A DNA stretch of 64,000 bases from the NCBI RefSeq assembly GCF_001590605.1, contig NZ_CP014504.1, positions 4,588,001 to 4,652,000 of the forward strand, read 5' to 3'. This DNA comes from Pedobacter cryoconitis (GTDB taxonomy: Bacteria; Bacteroidota; Bacteroidia; Sphingobacteriales; Sphingobacteriaceae). The translations under genes were made by a program, and so were the position numbers. Shown one piece after another: positions 35,968 through 44,572 of this stretch. How positions within the stretch are numbered: position 1 is the first letter of the stretch; the number at the start of each line of letters is the position of its first letter. Below the pieces are notes generated by a model. That model searched no databases and was not told the origin of the DNA. It worked only from the letters and a program-made list of their open reading frames with translations.

Positions 35968-35991
35968 TATCCAAAACAGCCTAAGGGATTC

Positions 35992-38247
35992 TTAGTTTTC
36001 AGCCAGATGGGCAGCAATGCCTATCTTGATTTCGCCAAAAGTAAAGCTCTTACCCAAATGATCTCTGATGGGCGCCAGGCTCATGGTTTTCAGTTCCCTG
36101 ATCGCCTCCAGGATATTTTCAAGCTTTTTGCGGCCTAAGATATCCTTCGCAGAAATCTCCTGTAAAGCAACATAATGCGCCAGGTGTCCTTCGATAGTTC
36201 CGATCACCATTTTCCGCTCTTCAGCAATCTCAATAATCGTTTTCCCTTTTAAAAATAGTTCCAGAGAGACCACTTTCGTATCTTCTTTTGGTGCTTTAGG
36301 CGTTGCTGTTTTCTTCGTTCTCTCCTTTTTAGCCGTAAAATCCAGCTTATTTGGCATCGCATAAACCGATTTCATTTGTGCTTCGCGCTCTTTTTGATTC
36401 AATAAAGAACCAACATCAGTTTTCGTGAAATCCGTTCCATTAATCGTAGCCTGTAACAGCCCGGTAGCCTTTCTTATCTTTTTAAATTGCTCATAAAACA
36501 ACGATTCCATTTCCAGCAATTCAGTCAGGAAAGCGGTCACCTGCTTATCCTGTTTCACTAACTCCATCCTTTCAAAAATACGTTTGGAAAGATCCAGGAT
36601 CAGTGGATTAAAATAGTTCTCTGCCGCTGTAGTTCTGACCAGCAGATTAGCCAGGCCATCAGCAGATTGGTCATTGCATAAACGCTGAAGCTGTGCAAGA
36701 AATTTATTCGCATTGGCTTTAATCTCACTCAGATCTTTTAGCAACAGTTGCGCCCACTTCACATGTTTTTGCTTAGCAGATTTATTGATATCCTTACTGT
36801 AAGAATGCACATGCTCATAAACATAGTTATCAAGCGGGGTCAAATCAAAACAGGTGATCAGATAGCTTTTCAGGAAAACCTGGCTCTCCTGAGTAATCTG
36901 CTCTTTCAATTCTTCTTCTTCCTGTTTGTTCTTAGAGAACAAAGCAACATTCTGGTCCTGTCTGATCCCAGTTCTGGAAATCTGAGAAGTCAGCACCAAA
37001 CCGTCCAGCGATCGTAAACGGGACAAAGCCACATAAATTTGTCCGGGTGCAAACGCATTCCCAATATCAATGATCGCTTTATCAAATGTTAAACCCTGGC
37101 TTTTATGTACAGTAATTGCCCAGGCCAATTTAATCGGATACTGGATAAATTTACCAATAACCTCTTCTTCAATCTCATTGGTCACCTTATGATTGCTGTA
37201 CCTTATATTTTTCCAGGTAAACTTCTCCAGGATAATTTTTTCTCTCTCCCCTTCTGTTTCTACCTCTATCCCGTCCTCGCCTAAACGGATAACTGTGGCT
37301 ATTTTTCCATTAAAATAACGGCGGTCCCCACTCTGATCATTTTTGATAAACATAATCTGGGCACCCAACTTCAATTCAAGCATATGCTCGGCAGGATAAG
37401 AGTTTTCAGAAAATTCATCCTCTACCGTTGCCTTGAAAAAATAAGACTTCCCGCCAAGCTCTTCCAGACTCTTTTTATTCAAAGTATCTGCACGCTGGTT
37501 ATGGGTAGTCAGGGTAATATACTTATCATTCTTTGCTGGCTCAAAACCGGCTTTATAATACTTTTCCAGCAGCGTGATATTCTCTGCTGTGATTTCATTA
37601 TTTCTAAGGTTATTTAACAAATCTATAAACACAGAGTCTGCCTGTCTGTAAATCTTCTCCAGCTCAATGTATACCGGAGGATGATGATACAATGCATGTG
37701 CATCAAAGAAATACACACTCTTATAAAATTCGCCTAAAAGCTGCCATTCATTAGCTTTAACAACCGGAGGCAATTGATGAAGATCCCCGATAAATAAGAC
37801 CTGTACCCCGCCAAAACTGGTATTATTCTTTCTGATATAACGCAATACCATATCAATCGCATCCAGTAAATCTGCACGCAGCATACTCACCTCATCGATG
37901 ATCAGTAATTCAAGGTCTTGAAATATCCTTCTTTTAGTCGTGTTCATCTGTAAATGACGAACGATGGATCTCGGTGTATTGTACTGCTGATTAACAGGCT
38001 CAACAGCAGGCTGTTTAGGCAGATAAGTTCCAAAAGGAAGCTGAAAAAGTGAATGAATCGTTACTCCTGCAGCATTAATCGCCGCAATCCCTGTAGGGGC
38101 TACAATAACCGCTTTTTTATGGGTCAGCTCAATTAAATTTCTCAAAAAAGTAGTCTTCCCGGTTCCAGCCTTCCCGGTCAGGAAGATGTGCCTTGAAGTA
38201 TAATTGATAAATTTAGCTGCCAGTTCAGCAGGGTTGTATTCACTCAT
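35992..38247 (-). CDS. Pif1/RecD-like helicase with C-terminal HTH_40 domain
   Basis: Superfamily 1 DNA helicase of ~751 residues. Walker A is FLTGKAGTGKTTFLRNL near 26-42, Walker B LLIDEVSML near 115-123, and QLPPVVKANEW is the Pif1-type motif III region. YPIKLAWAITVHKSQGLTF and YVALSRLRSL are the UvrD_C-like motifs V and VI. The last ~100 residues (TKVVSLELFLKGKTIIEIA, GTIEGHLAHYV) form the helix-turn-helix HTH_40 domain seen at the end of some RecQ and Pif1-like helicases. I use the ATG at 38247, although a GTG lies three codons earlier. A TACCTTTG box is 22 bases upstream. Confidence 0.9.
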   Translation of the reverse strand: MSEYNPAELAAKFINYTSRHIFLTGKAGTGKTTFLRNLIELTHKKAVIVAPTGIAAINAAGVTIHSLFQLPFGTYLPKQPAVEPVNQQYNTPRSIVRHLQMNTTKRRIFQDLELLIIDEVSMLRADLLDAIDMVLRYIRKNNTSFGGVQVLFIGDLHQLPPVVKANEWQLLGEFYKSVYFFDAHALYHHPPVYIELEKIYRQADSVFIDLLNNLRNNEITAENITLLEKYYKAGFEPAKNDKYITLTTHNQRADTLNKKSLEELGGKSYFFKATVEDEFSENSYPAEHMLELKLGAQIMFIKNDQSGDRRYFNGKIATVIRLGEDGIEVETEGEREKIILEKFTWKNIRYSNHKVTNEIEEEVIGKFIQYPIKLAWAITVHKSQGLTFDKAIIDIGNAFAPGQIYVALSRLRSLDGLVLTSQISRTGIRQDQNVALFSKNKQEEEELKEQITQESQVFLKSYLITCFDLTPLDNYVYEHVHSYSKDINKSAKQKHVKWAQLLLKDLSEIKANANKFLAQLQRLCNDQSADGLANLLVRTTAAENYFNPLILDLSKRIFERMELVKQDKQVTAFLTELLEMESLFYEQFKKIRKATGLLQATINGTDFTKTDVGSLLNQKEREAQMKSVYAMPNKLDFTAKKERTKKTATPKAPKEDTKVVSLELFLKGKTIIEIAEERKMVIGTIEGHLAHYVALQEISAKDILGRKKLENILEAIRELKTMSLAPIRDHLGKSFTFGEIKIGIAAHLAEN

Positions 38248-38269
38248 ATTTTGCACCGTTGTTGAAAAG

Positions 38270-38277
38270 CAAAGGTA
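38270..38277 (-). promoter_or_regulatory. TAnnTTTG -7 box for the Pif1-like helicase
   Basis: TACCTTTG on the minus strand matches the -7 consensus and lies 22 bases before the ATG. Confidence 0.5.
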
Positions 38278-38386
38278 CTAAAGCTTTCTTTAAACTAATT
38301 AATTACACTTGGTAGTTTATTGTTAAATCAGGATGGATCCAGAATTTTACCAGCCCCATCCTGTTAATACTCAACATTTGCTTTGT

Positions 38387-39505
38387 TTAAACCGGACAGT
38401 TCCCTCCGCAATATTTAGACGGTGCAATGAAAGTAGCAGTTCTGGTTGTCCCATCCAGACTGGTTATTAAAACGCTCACAGGATAGGTATAAGGAGCTGT
38501 GCCACCAATGTTTTTCAAAATAACATTCACAGTTTGTGTATTTTGACCACTGGTAATTGTGGCCCCGTTACTACTTACGGTCCATACAAAAGTATCACCC
38601 AAAACCGATCCGTATACAGTAAATGAATATTCTTGCCCTCTATAACCACTGCCATACCCGAATATACGAGGCGTAGTAGTCCCATATAAATAGTTCAATG
38701 CAACAATATCATTGTTATTAAAAGTTCTGTTTCCACCATTTAAACAGGCCAGCATAAATGAACCCGCTTCAGCACCAGAAGGCGTACCTGGAATATATAT
38801 AGCCCCAACAGTAGAAGCTCCTTCATTAACTGCCTGCCCGCCACAGCTGTAAGCTCTGTTTGCCAGATCAGTATGGCGCAGACCAATCGTATGTCCAACT
38901 TCATGCTGCAATACCGAAGCCAGATTCAATAACTCTGGATTTGTACCATATGCAGCTTCGTTAGTATTCATTCTGACCTCATTAAAGGGCTGCCCTGTTG
39001 CTGTTGGGAAACCAGATGACCCCAGAACAATCTGACCACCACCCGGGCCTTGATTAAATCCTACTACATTAATATCACCAATTGTACCAGTATTTGCACG
39101 TTGGAAAGAGATTTTCAGACCAAGCTGATTATACCTTTCAATCATTAAATTTGTCGCGTCACTATAAACCGCCGGTAAATTTGTAACTGATATCGTAAAA
39201 ACCCGTGGTAAACCTTTCACCACATTCGTGGTCCTGTAGTGTTCTGTTTTAGCAATATTTAAAAGGTTAGTTGCCGGATTTTCATCCAGGATTTTTTCAG
39301 TCAAAAGGATATCGCCTTCTACTAAATAACCACCTGGCACTTTTTGAGCTCCGGCAGCGCTAAAGCCTAATTTATTAATTTTTGCCTTAGCTGAAGCTGA
39401 TATTTCAGTATTCGTATCAACCGTTTTAGGGTTTTCCCTTTTTTGGCAGGCAACAAAACCAATAGTCAGCAAACCAACCATTAAGAGTAGATTTCTTTTT
39501 TTCAT
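38387..39505 (-). CDS. M57-type zinc metalloprotease lipoprotein (HEIGH family)
   Basis: Secreted or surface lipoprotein of 372 residues with lipobox GFVAC (Cys20). The zinc site is H201-E202-VG-H205-TIGLR-H211, followed by T-D, matching the extended HExxHxxGxxH motif of the dual-action HEIGH (M57) family. The C-terminal ~90 residues look like an Ig-type beta domain (YSFTVYGSVLGDTFVWTVSSN). Substrates are unknown. Transcribed alone; its upstream gap holds AT-rich sequence and the terminator of the next gene. Confidence 0.9.
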   Translation of the reverse strand: MKKRNLLLMVGLLTIGFVACQKRENPKTVDTNTEISASAKAKINKLGFSAAGAQKVPGGYLVEGDILLTEKILDENPATNLLNIAKTEHYRTTNVVKGLPRVFTISVTNLPAVYSDATNLMIERYNQLGLKISFQRANTGTIGDINVVGFNQGPGGGQIVLGSSGFPTATGQPFNEVRMNTNEAAYGTNPELLNLASVLQHEVGHTIGLRHTDLANRAYSCGGQAVNEGASTVGAIYIPGTPSGAEAGSFMLACLNGGNRTFNNNDIVALNYLYGTTTPRIFGYGSGYRGQEYSFTVYGSVLGDTFVWTVSSNGATITSGQNTQTVNVILKNIGGTAPYTYPVSVLITSLDGTTRTATFIAPSKYCGGNCPV

Positions 39506-39584
39506 GAGCGTTAATTTAAATAAATTAATATAACCCTAATTTAAATAATTAACCTATAAATACAAAGAAACTATTATTAAATAA

Positions 39585-39617
39585 AAAAAAGCCGCCTTCT
39601 TTCCAGAAAACGGCTTT
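39585..39617 (-). terminator. Terminator after the OmpR-type regulator
   Basis: AAAGCCG and CGGCTTT form a 7-bp stem with a 16-base loop. The minus strand continues into a run of T, ending the regulator-kinase unit. Confidence 0.75.
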
Positions 39618-39634
39618 AAACAAAATATTTTTTA

Positions 39635-40327
39635 CTAATTAATCAAAAGCTTATAGCCCTTACCATGCACATTCAGGATTTCCACTTTCGGGTCTTCTTT
39701 CAAATATTTACGAAGTTTGCTCAAGAATACATCCATACTTCTTCCGTTAAAGTAATTATCATCATGCCAGATACTTAGTAAAGCTTCTTCGCGGGTAAGC
39801 ACTGCATTTTGCTTTAAACAAAGCAACTGCAACAACTCGGCTTCCTTGGTCGAAAGTTTCTGTTGCTGTCCGTTGTGCTGAATCAGTTGTGTCGTATAAT
39901 CAAAAGTATAACTGCCAATCTGGAACTGAGACTGTACCGGCGCAGCTACTTTGGTTTCCTTAGCAGATACACGTTTCAGTAAAGCATTGATCCTAAGCAA
40001 TAATTCTTCAATACGGAAAGGCTTTGTAATGTAATCATCACCCCCTAAATCATAAGCAGAGGCTTTATCTTCCATCATTGCCTTTGCCGTCGCAAAAATA
40101 ATAGGGATATTTTCATTCACCTTCCTGATTTCCTTGCCCAAAGCAAAACCATCTTTTTTAGGCATCATCACATCAAGGATACATAAATCGAAAGCCTGTT
40201 TATTGAAAGCCCGGAGCCCTTCTTCACCATCAACACATAATACTACATCGAATTTACCCTTTAGCTGTAAATAGTCCTGCAGCAGCATTCCAAGATTAGG
40301 ATCATCTTCTACCAATAGAATTTTCAT
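39635..40327 (-). CDS. OmpR/PhoB-type response regulator (RprY-like)
   Basis: Two-component regulator of 230 residues. The receiver has DDP at 8-10, phospho-acceptor Asp52 (CILDVMMPKKDG) and Lys in YITKPF. A winged-helix DNA-binding domain follows from ~133 (FQIGSYTFDYTT, LSTKEAELLQLLC, SMDVFLSKLRKYL). The kinase gene starts 13 bases upstream, so they are one operon. Architecture resembles RprXY of Bacteroides, but orthology is not proven. Confidence 0.94.
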   Translation of the reverse strand: MKILLVEDDPNLGMLLQDYLQLKGKFDVVLCVDGEEGLRAFNKQAFDLCILDVMMPKKDGFALGKEIRKVNENIPIIFATAKAMMEDKASAYDLGGDDYITKPFRIEELLLRINALLKRVSAKETKVAAPVQSQFQIGSYTFDYTTQLIQHNGQQQKLSTKEAELLQLLCLKQNAVLTREEALLSIWHDDNYFNGRSMDVFLSKLRKYLKEDPKVEILNVHGKGYKLLIN

Positions 40328-40340
40328 AAGTAATAGCGTG

Positions 40341-42167
40341 TTATTTTAGGGGTATAATTATTTCAAATACTGTTCCTTTATCCTTTTCACTCTTCAACTT
40401 GATTGTTCCGTTCATCTGGGTAATGATATCCTGAACGTAATTTAAACCGAGCCCAAATCCTTTTACATCGTGTAAATTCCCGGTGGGCACTCTGTAAAAC
40501 TGATCAAAAGCGCGTTTACATTGCTCTTTTGTCATTCCGATCCCTTTATCCTCTATATCTATAAACAGACATTTATGATCATTGCTTGTACTCAAGGTAA
40601 TCTGAGGCGGATCGATACTGTATTTATTCGCGTTATCTATTAAGTTATAAATTACATTTGATAAATGCAGCTCATCCCCTGTCACTAATGCGTTGGATGC
40701 CTTAAGATTTAAGGTCAGGGTCGCTTCTTTTTTCTGCAACTGAAGGCTCATACTATCTGCCACTGCAGCAATCAGCTCATTCATTTCTACATCTTCCTCC
40801 TCTAATTTCAATTCCTTTTTATCCAGCCTCGCGATACTCAATACGCGCTCAATATGGTTGCCCAAACGAACATTCTCATCATATATAATTCCCGCAAGCC
40901 TGCTTACCCGTGTCTTGTCCTCCTGGATCTCGGGGTCTCTAAGCGCTTCACTTGCAATCATGATCGTAGAGACCGGAGTCTTGAATTCATGCGTCATATT
41001 GTTAATGAAATCAGTCTTCATTTCAGCGATCTTTTTCTGTCTTAATATGGCATAAAGTGTATAAGAGAAAATAGAAATCAGTACAATCAATAAACCTGCA
41101 GAAGAAGCCATAGTGACACTCAGATTATTGAAGATGGCAGCATTTTTATTCGGAAAATTAATATACAGCATTCCGGGGTCCCGTAGCACATCATTACTGA
41201 AAAGAGCCGTCTTATAAGTATTGGCCGGCAAAATCTCTCCTCTCAGAGAGGCTATTTTACGGAATACCAACCGGTCACTGACCAGACTTTTCAACCAGAA
41301 ATCGTAATCAAGATTGATATTTTTATTAGCCAGTTCAGCACGAAGTAAAGTATCAAGCGTCTCTTTCGAAACACGCTGTGCCAATGGTACATCCAACTGG
41401 CTCATTTCTTTAGCCGCTGCTTCGATTACACTAAAACTGCCTTCGTCCAGTAAACGTACCGTATCTGCCTGCAACTCCTTTAAAGCGTGATTTCTTCGCC
41501 TGGTGGCAATCTCATCTTCTACCTTGAATTTTAACCGCATGTCCCCGTTCAAACTTGGCAAAGAAACCCTTAAAGGCCTGCTGTCGTAACGGCTATAAAC
41601 CAGATAGCGGATACTATCTGGCAATTTTTTGGGCTCTATATCAAATGTTTTAACAGAGCCAAGCCTGAAAGTTTTCTGCACGTTACTTCCAATCATGTTC
41701 AGATTGGCATCAAAACCCACGTTCACATCTACATTTAATGGAGTTGTTGCCCGGTTTTCCAATGCATAAAAATCAGCCTCAGAAATTATAGTCGGGCTCA
41801 GGTACATTTTCCGGATCATCTCATCCTGATAATTAAGCTCGTCAATCATCTGCTTGCGCTGATCGTACTTTCTCTTTCTTTCTAATTCTTTATATTTCTG
41901 ATCCAGGTCGATCAGCTGACGGGTACGGTCACGGCGCTGGTTCTCCGCTTTAATCCGCCATTCCAGATCTTTCTTGTTGATATGATTTACTGCATTTAAA
42001 CGTTGTACCTTATCAGCAACAGCACTTAATACCTGGTTAACTTCCTGTTCAAAAAGCTGAGATTTTAGTATGTAGGCTTCCCTGATGTAATACAACTGCA
42101 TTACAAACACGCCTAGCAGAGCTATGGTCATGAGGACGGTAATTAACCAAAGACTTCTCTTTTTCAT
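40341..42167 (-). CDS. Sensor histidine kinase with large periplasmic domain
   Basis: Membrane kinase of 608 residues. TM1 is at ~7-26 and TM2 at ~352-374, leaving a ~325-residue periplasmic sensor region with a charged coiled-coil-like stretch at 60-120. HisKA contains His393 (NNMTHEFKTPVST), and the HATPase boxes read NLIDNANKYS, DKGIGM and KGFGLGLNYV. It is cotranscribed with the downstream OmpR-type regulator. A TATTTTTG box ends 10 bases before the ATG. The signal is unknown; the large sensor suggests an envelope cue. Confidence 0.94.
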   Translation of the reverse strand: MKKRSLWLITVLMTIALLGVFVMQLYYIREAYILKSQLFEQEVNQVLSAVADKVQRLNAVNHINKKDLEWRIKAENQRRDRTRQLIDLDQKYKELERKRKYDQRKQMIDELNYQDEMIRKMYLSPTIISEADFYALENRATTPLNVDVNVGFDANLNMIGSNVQKTFRLGSVKTFDIEPKKLPDSIRYLVYSRYDSRPLRVSLPSLNGDMRLKFKVEDEIATRRRNHALKELQADTVRLLDEGSFSVIEAAAKEMSQLDVPLAQRVSKETLDTLLRAELANKNINLDYDFWLKSLVSDRLVFRKIASLRGEILPANTYKTALFSNDVLRDPGMLYINFPNKNAAIFNNLSVTMASSAGLLIVLISIFSYTLYAILRQKKIAEMKTDFINNMTHEFKTPVSTIMIASEALRDPEIQEDKTRVSRLAGIIYDENVRLGNHIERVLSIARLDKKELKLEEEDVEMNELIAAVADSMSLQLQKKEATLTLNLKASNALVTGDELHLSNVIYNLIDNANKYSIDPPQITLSTSNDHKCLFIDIEDKGIGMTKEQCKRAFDQFYRVPTGNLHDVKGFGLGLNYVQDIITQMNGTIKLKSEKDKGTVFEIIIPLK

Positions 42168-42177
42168 TCTCGAAAGT

Positions 42178-42185
42178 CAAAAATA
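42178..42185 (-). promoter_or_regulatory. TAnnTTTG -7 box for the kinase-regulator operon
   Basis: TATTTTTG on the minus strand ends 10 bases before the kinase ATG at 42167. Confidence 0.5.
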
Positions 42186-42251
42186 AGCATAGAGTAATGC
42201 AATAAGTTCTATTTTAACAAAATTTAACACGTAAGGTCCAAACTTTGGGGC

Positions 42252-42289
42252 CAAAAAAAAATGCCAGGAAATAATTCCTGGCATTTTTA
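42252..42289 (-). terminator. Terminator after the DUF3127 gene
   Basis: ATGCCAGGAA and TTCCTGGCAT form a perfect 10-bp stem with a 4-base loop. T-runs flank it in both directions. Confidence 0.9.
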
Positions 42290-42316
42290 TACCATTTGAT
42301 TTTTCTAAAAAGACGC

Positions 42317-42685
42317 TTAGAATGGCAGATCATCTTCCTCACCCGGTGCACTGTTTAAATCTGCAGGGGGAGCATATTGTGGAGTTGAAGCCGCTGCACC
42401 ACTGTTCGTCAGTGCATTGATACGCCAAACTACTAAACTATTAAAATAAGAAACTTTACCCATTTTATCTGTCCACGGACGACCGCGCAGATTGAATGAA
42501 ACTTCTACATCATCACCGGTTTTCAAGCTATCAAATAAAGCAGTTTTATCTTGTAAAGCCTCGAACCTGATATATTCAGGATAAGTTGGGTTTTCTGCAT
42601 ATTCAATAATGAGATCACGCTTTTTAAAAGTCTCACTCACCTGCTGTAATGCACCGATTTCGTGCACTTTTCCTTTTAATTCCAT
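42317..42685 (-). CDS. DUF3127 protein with SSB-like acidic C-terminal tip
   Basis: Cytosolic protein of 122 residues. The N-terminal ~90 residues match DUF3127 (MELKGKVHEIGALQQVSE, then ENPTYPEYIRFEA) and look like a beta-rich OB-type fold. After a Pro/Ala-rich linker the protein ends EEDDLPF. That resembles the acidic DDIPF tip through which single-stranded DNA-binding protein recruits repair and replication enzymes. Function is unknown. It is transcribed alone and divergent from the THUMP methyltransferase. Confidence 0.88.
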   Translation of the reverse strand: MELKGKVHEIGALQQVSETFKKRDLIIEYAENPTYPEYIRFEALQDKTALFDSLKTGDDVEVSFNLRGRPWTDKMGKVSYFNSLVVWRINALTNSGAAASTPQYAPPADLNSAPGEEDDLPF

Positions 42686-42756
42686 AACAATAACTCTTTT
42701 ATTCTATTGACTAGTTCAAATCTCTATATTATTATTGATAACTTAGCACAATAATT

Positions 42757-43962
42757 ATGCAAGTTTTCCACAACAAAAGTAAGGTTATTTTAACCTGTAA
42801 CAAAAGACTTTCGCCTTATTTGGTAGAAGAGGTAAAAGCGCTTGGCTATGAAATCGTAAGAGATTTCCCTACGGGAGTAGAGCTTAATATCACACTGACA
42901 GAGTGTATTAAACTAAATTTAAACTTAAGATGTGCCAGCCAGATCTTATACTGTTTAAATAGCTTTAAAGTCAATAATCCAGAAGAATTGTACCGTGAAC
43001 TGGTTGACATGCCATGGGAAGATCTGATTGATTTTTCAGGGTATTTTTCGGTGACTTCCAACGTAGATAATCCAACAATAACAACCCCTCTTTTCACCAA
43101 TCTGAAAGTCAAAGATGCTATTGTTGACCGGATAAAAGACAAAAAAGGAATGCGTCCGAATTCAGGTTCAGATGCGAACAAAACTGTTGTTCACCTATAC
43201 TGGAAAGACGATGAAGCAGATATTTTCATCGATACTTCAGGAGAAACTTTAGCGAAGCACGGTTATCGTAAAATCCCTGGAAAAGCACCTATGCTCGAAG
43301 CGCTTGCTGCAGGCGTGGTGATGAGTACAAACTGGGATCAGAAATCACCATTTATCAACCCGATGTGTGGTTCAGGAACACTGGCAATTGAAGCTGCTTT
43401 AATAGCGACAAACAGAAGACCTGGGTTATTCCGGATGAATTATGGCTTTATGCACGTTCTGGGTTATGATGAAGAGGTATTCTTCGCTGAACGCAGGATC
43501 CTTAAAGAACAGGTGATCAAAAATATTGACTTACAGATTGTAGCGACAGATTTATCTGAAGATGCGGTTGATATCAGTCGTAAAAATGCGCAGACTGCTG
43601 GTGTGGATACGCTGATTACTTTTGAAGTTTGCGATTTCGCAGATACACCGGTTCCTGAAGGTGGAAAAGGCGTTGTGGTATTTAATCCGGAGTATGGAGA
43701 ACGTTTAGGTGTTCACTCTCAACTGGAACTAACTTACAAACGTATTGGTGATTTCCTGAAAAAAGATTGTAAAGGTTACAGTGGCTATATTTTCACTGGT
43801 AATCCTGATCTGGCTAAAAAAATTGGGTTAAAAGCCTCCCGCAAAGTTGAATTCTACAATGGTAAATTAGATTGCCGTATGATGGAGTATGAATTGTATG
43901 ACGGTACGCGCAGAGCTGAAGAAGAAAGACCTCAGCCTAAAGAACATAAAACAGAAGATTAA
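42757..43962 (+). CDS. THUMP-domain class I RNA methyltransferase (RlmL-like)
   Basis: SAM-dependent 23S rRNA guanine-N2 methyltransferase candidate, 401 residues. The N-terminal THUMP domain (about 45-165) precedes a Rossmann MTase domain with NPMCGSGTLAIEAALIA near 201-217. The catalytic NPxY-type motif reads NPEYGERLG in place of the usual NPPYGER. The C-terminal tail is charged. The closest characterised relatives are the RlmL N-terminal half and YpsC. A hairpin terminator follows at 43982-44016. Confidence 0.92.
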   Translation: MQVFHNKSKVILTCNKRLSPYLVEEVKALGYEIVRDFPTGVELNITLTECIKLNLNLRCASQILYCLNSFKVNNPEELYRELVDMPWEDLIDFSGYFSVTSNVDNPTITTPLFTNLKVKDAIVDRIKDKKGMRPNSGSDANKTVVHLYWKDDEADIFIDTSGETLAKHGYRKIPGKAPMLEALAAGVVMSTNWDQKSPFINPMCGSGTLAIEAALIATNRRPGLFRMNYGFMHVLGYDEEVFFAERRILKEQVIKNIDLQIVATDLSEDAVDISRKNAQTAGVDTLITFEVCDFADTPVPEGGKGVVVFNPEYGERLGVHSQLELTYKRIGDFLKKDCKGYSGYIFTGNPDLAKKIGLKASRKVEFYNGKLDCRMMEYELYDGTRRAEEERPQPKEHKTED

Positions 43963-43981
43963 ATCTTTTTTTAATGCGATA

Positions 43982-44016
43982 TAAAAGACTTGTTCAATTT
44001 GGACAGGTCTTTTTTT
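43982..44016 (+). terminator. Terminator after the THUMP methyltransferase
   Basis: AAAGACTTGT pairs with ACAGGTCTTT (one G-T wobble) and is followed by seven T. Confidence 0.85.
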
Positions 44017-44037
44017 ATGGGGTTTAAGAATGGCACT

Positions 44038-44204
44038 TGTATAGGGGTACTGTAGGGGTTGTGGTACACATTGAACTAGGGTTGAAGAACCGTTGAAGTA
44101 GGCTTGAAGTAGCCTGGGCTACTTCAAGGGTAGTCGAATACTAGTTCAAGGCTACTTCAATGTATACCACAACCTAGCCACAACCCCTACAATACCCTAA
44201 CTTA
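44038..44204. repeat. Large imperfect palindrome built of 11-bp phased units
   Basis: Eight 11-mers in two facing arms surround a 2-base centre (44115-44116). The left arm has TTGAACTAGGG (44071), TTGAAGAACCG (44082), TTGAAGTAGGC (44093) and TTGAAGTAGCC (44104). The right arm has complements of the same motif starting at 44117, 44128, 44139 and 44150. Outside them, TGTAGGGGTTGTGG (44051-44064) is the exact complement of 44178-44191, and GGGGT/ACCCC blocks also recur every 11 bases. No open frame crosses it. It fills the 326-bp gap before the XRE gene and matches no element I know. Confidence 0.9.
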
Positions 44205-44288
44205 ACCACTATCAGGAATATTTCTTTTTAAATCTGAAATCCGTGCACTTTCCATTTACGTTAGTTAATCAACACACCAAAATAAATT

Positions 44289-44540
44289 ATGAGAGACCTC
44301 TTGGAATTGAAACCGGAAATTGTAGCGGCTAACATCAGAAAAGTCAGAGAGTTTAGGAATTATACGCAGGATTACCTGGCGGCCAAACTGTCAATTTCTC
44401 AAAATGCTTACAGCAAAATTGAATTGGGCTATAGCAAGCTTACTGTTGAAAGATTATTTCATATTGCATCTGTATTGGATGTCAAGGTAACAGAGTTAAT
44501 AGCGGTAGATCATAGCCGTGGCGTTCACCTGGAGCATTGA
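44289..44540 (+). CDS. XRE-family helix-turn-helix regulator
   Basis: Small DNA-binding protein of 83 residues consisting almost only of an HTH_3 domain: IVAANIRKVREFRNYTQDYLA, then SQNAYSKIELGYSKLTVERL (recognition helix), then a short C-terminal tail. No sensor domain. The gene starts about 85 bases after the 11-bp-phased palindrome, the nearest repeated DNA, though nothing shows it binds there. The HD hydrolase gene follows 32 bases downstream with its own promoter box. Confidence 0.92.
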   Translation: MRDLLELKPEIVAANIRKVREFRNYTQDYLAAKLSISQNAYSKIELGYSKLTVERLFHIASVLDVKVTELIAVDHSRGVHLEH

Positions 44541-44560
44541 TGAAATAATCAGGATTATAA

Positions 44561-44568
44561 TATCTTTG
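44561..44568 (+). promoter_or_regulatory. TAnnTTTG -7 box, 4 nt before the HD hydrolase start codon
   Basis: TATCTTTG is followed by TTTC and then the ATG at 44573. An ATTG 21 bases upstream (44536-44539) may be the -33 element. Predicts a leaderless mRNA. Confidence 0.6.
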
Positions 44569-44572
44569 TTTC

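Noticed and set aside
44038..44204. Integron attC site or insertion-sequence end
   Set aside because: No RYYYAAC/GTTRRRY core pair at the ends, no integrase or transposase nearby, and no target-site duplication seen.
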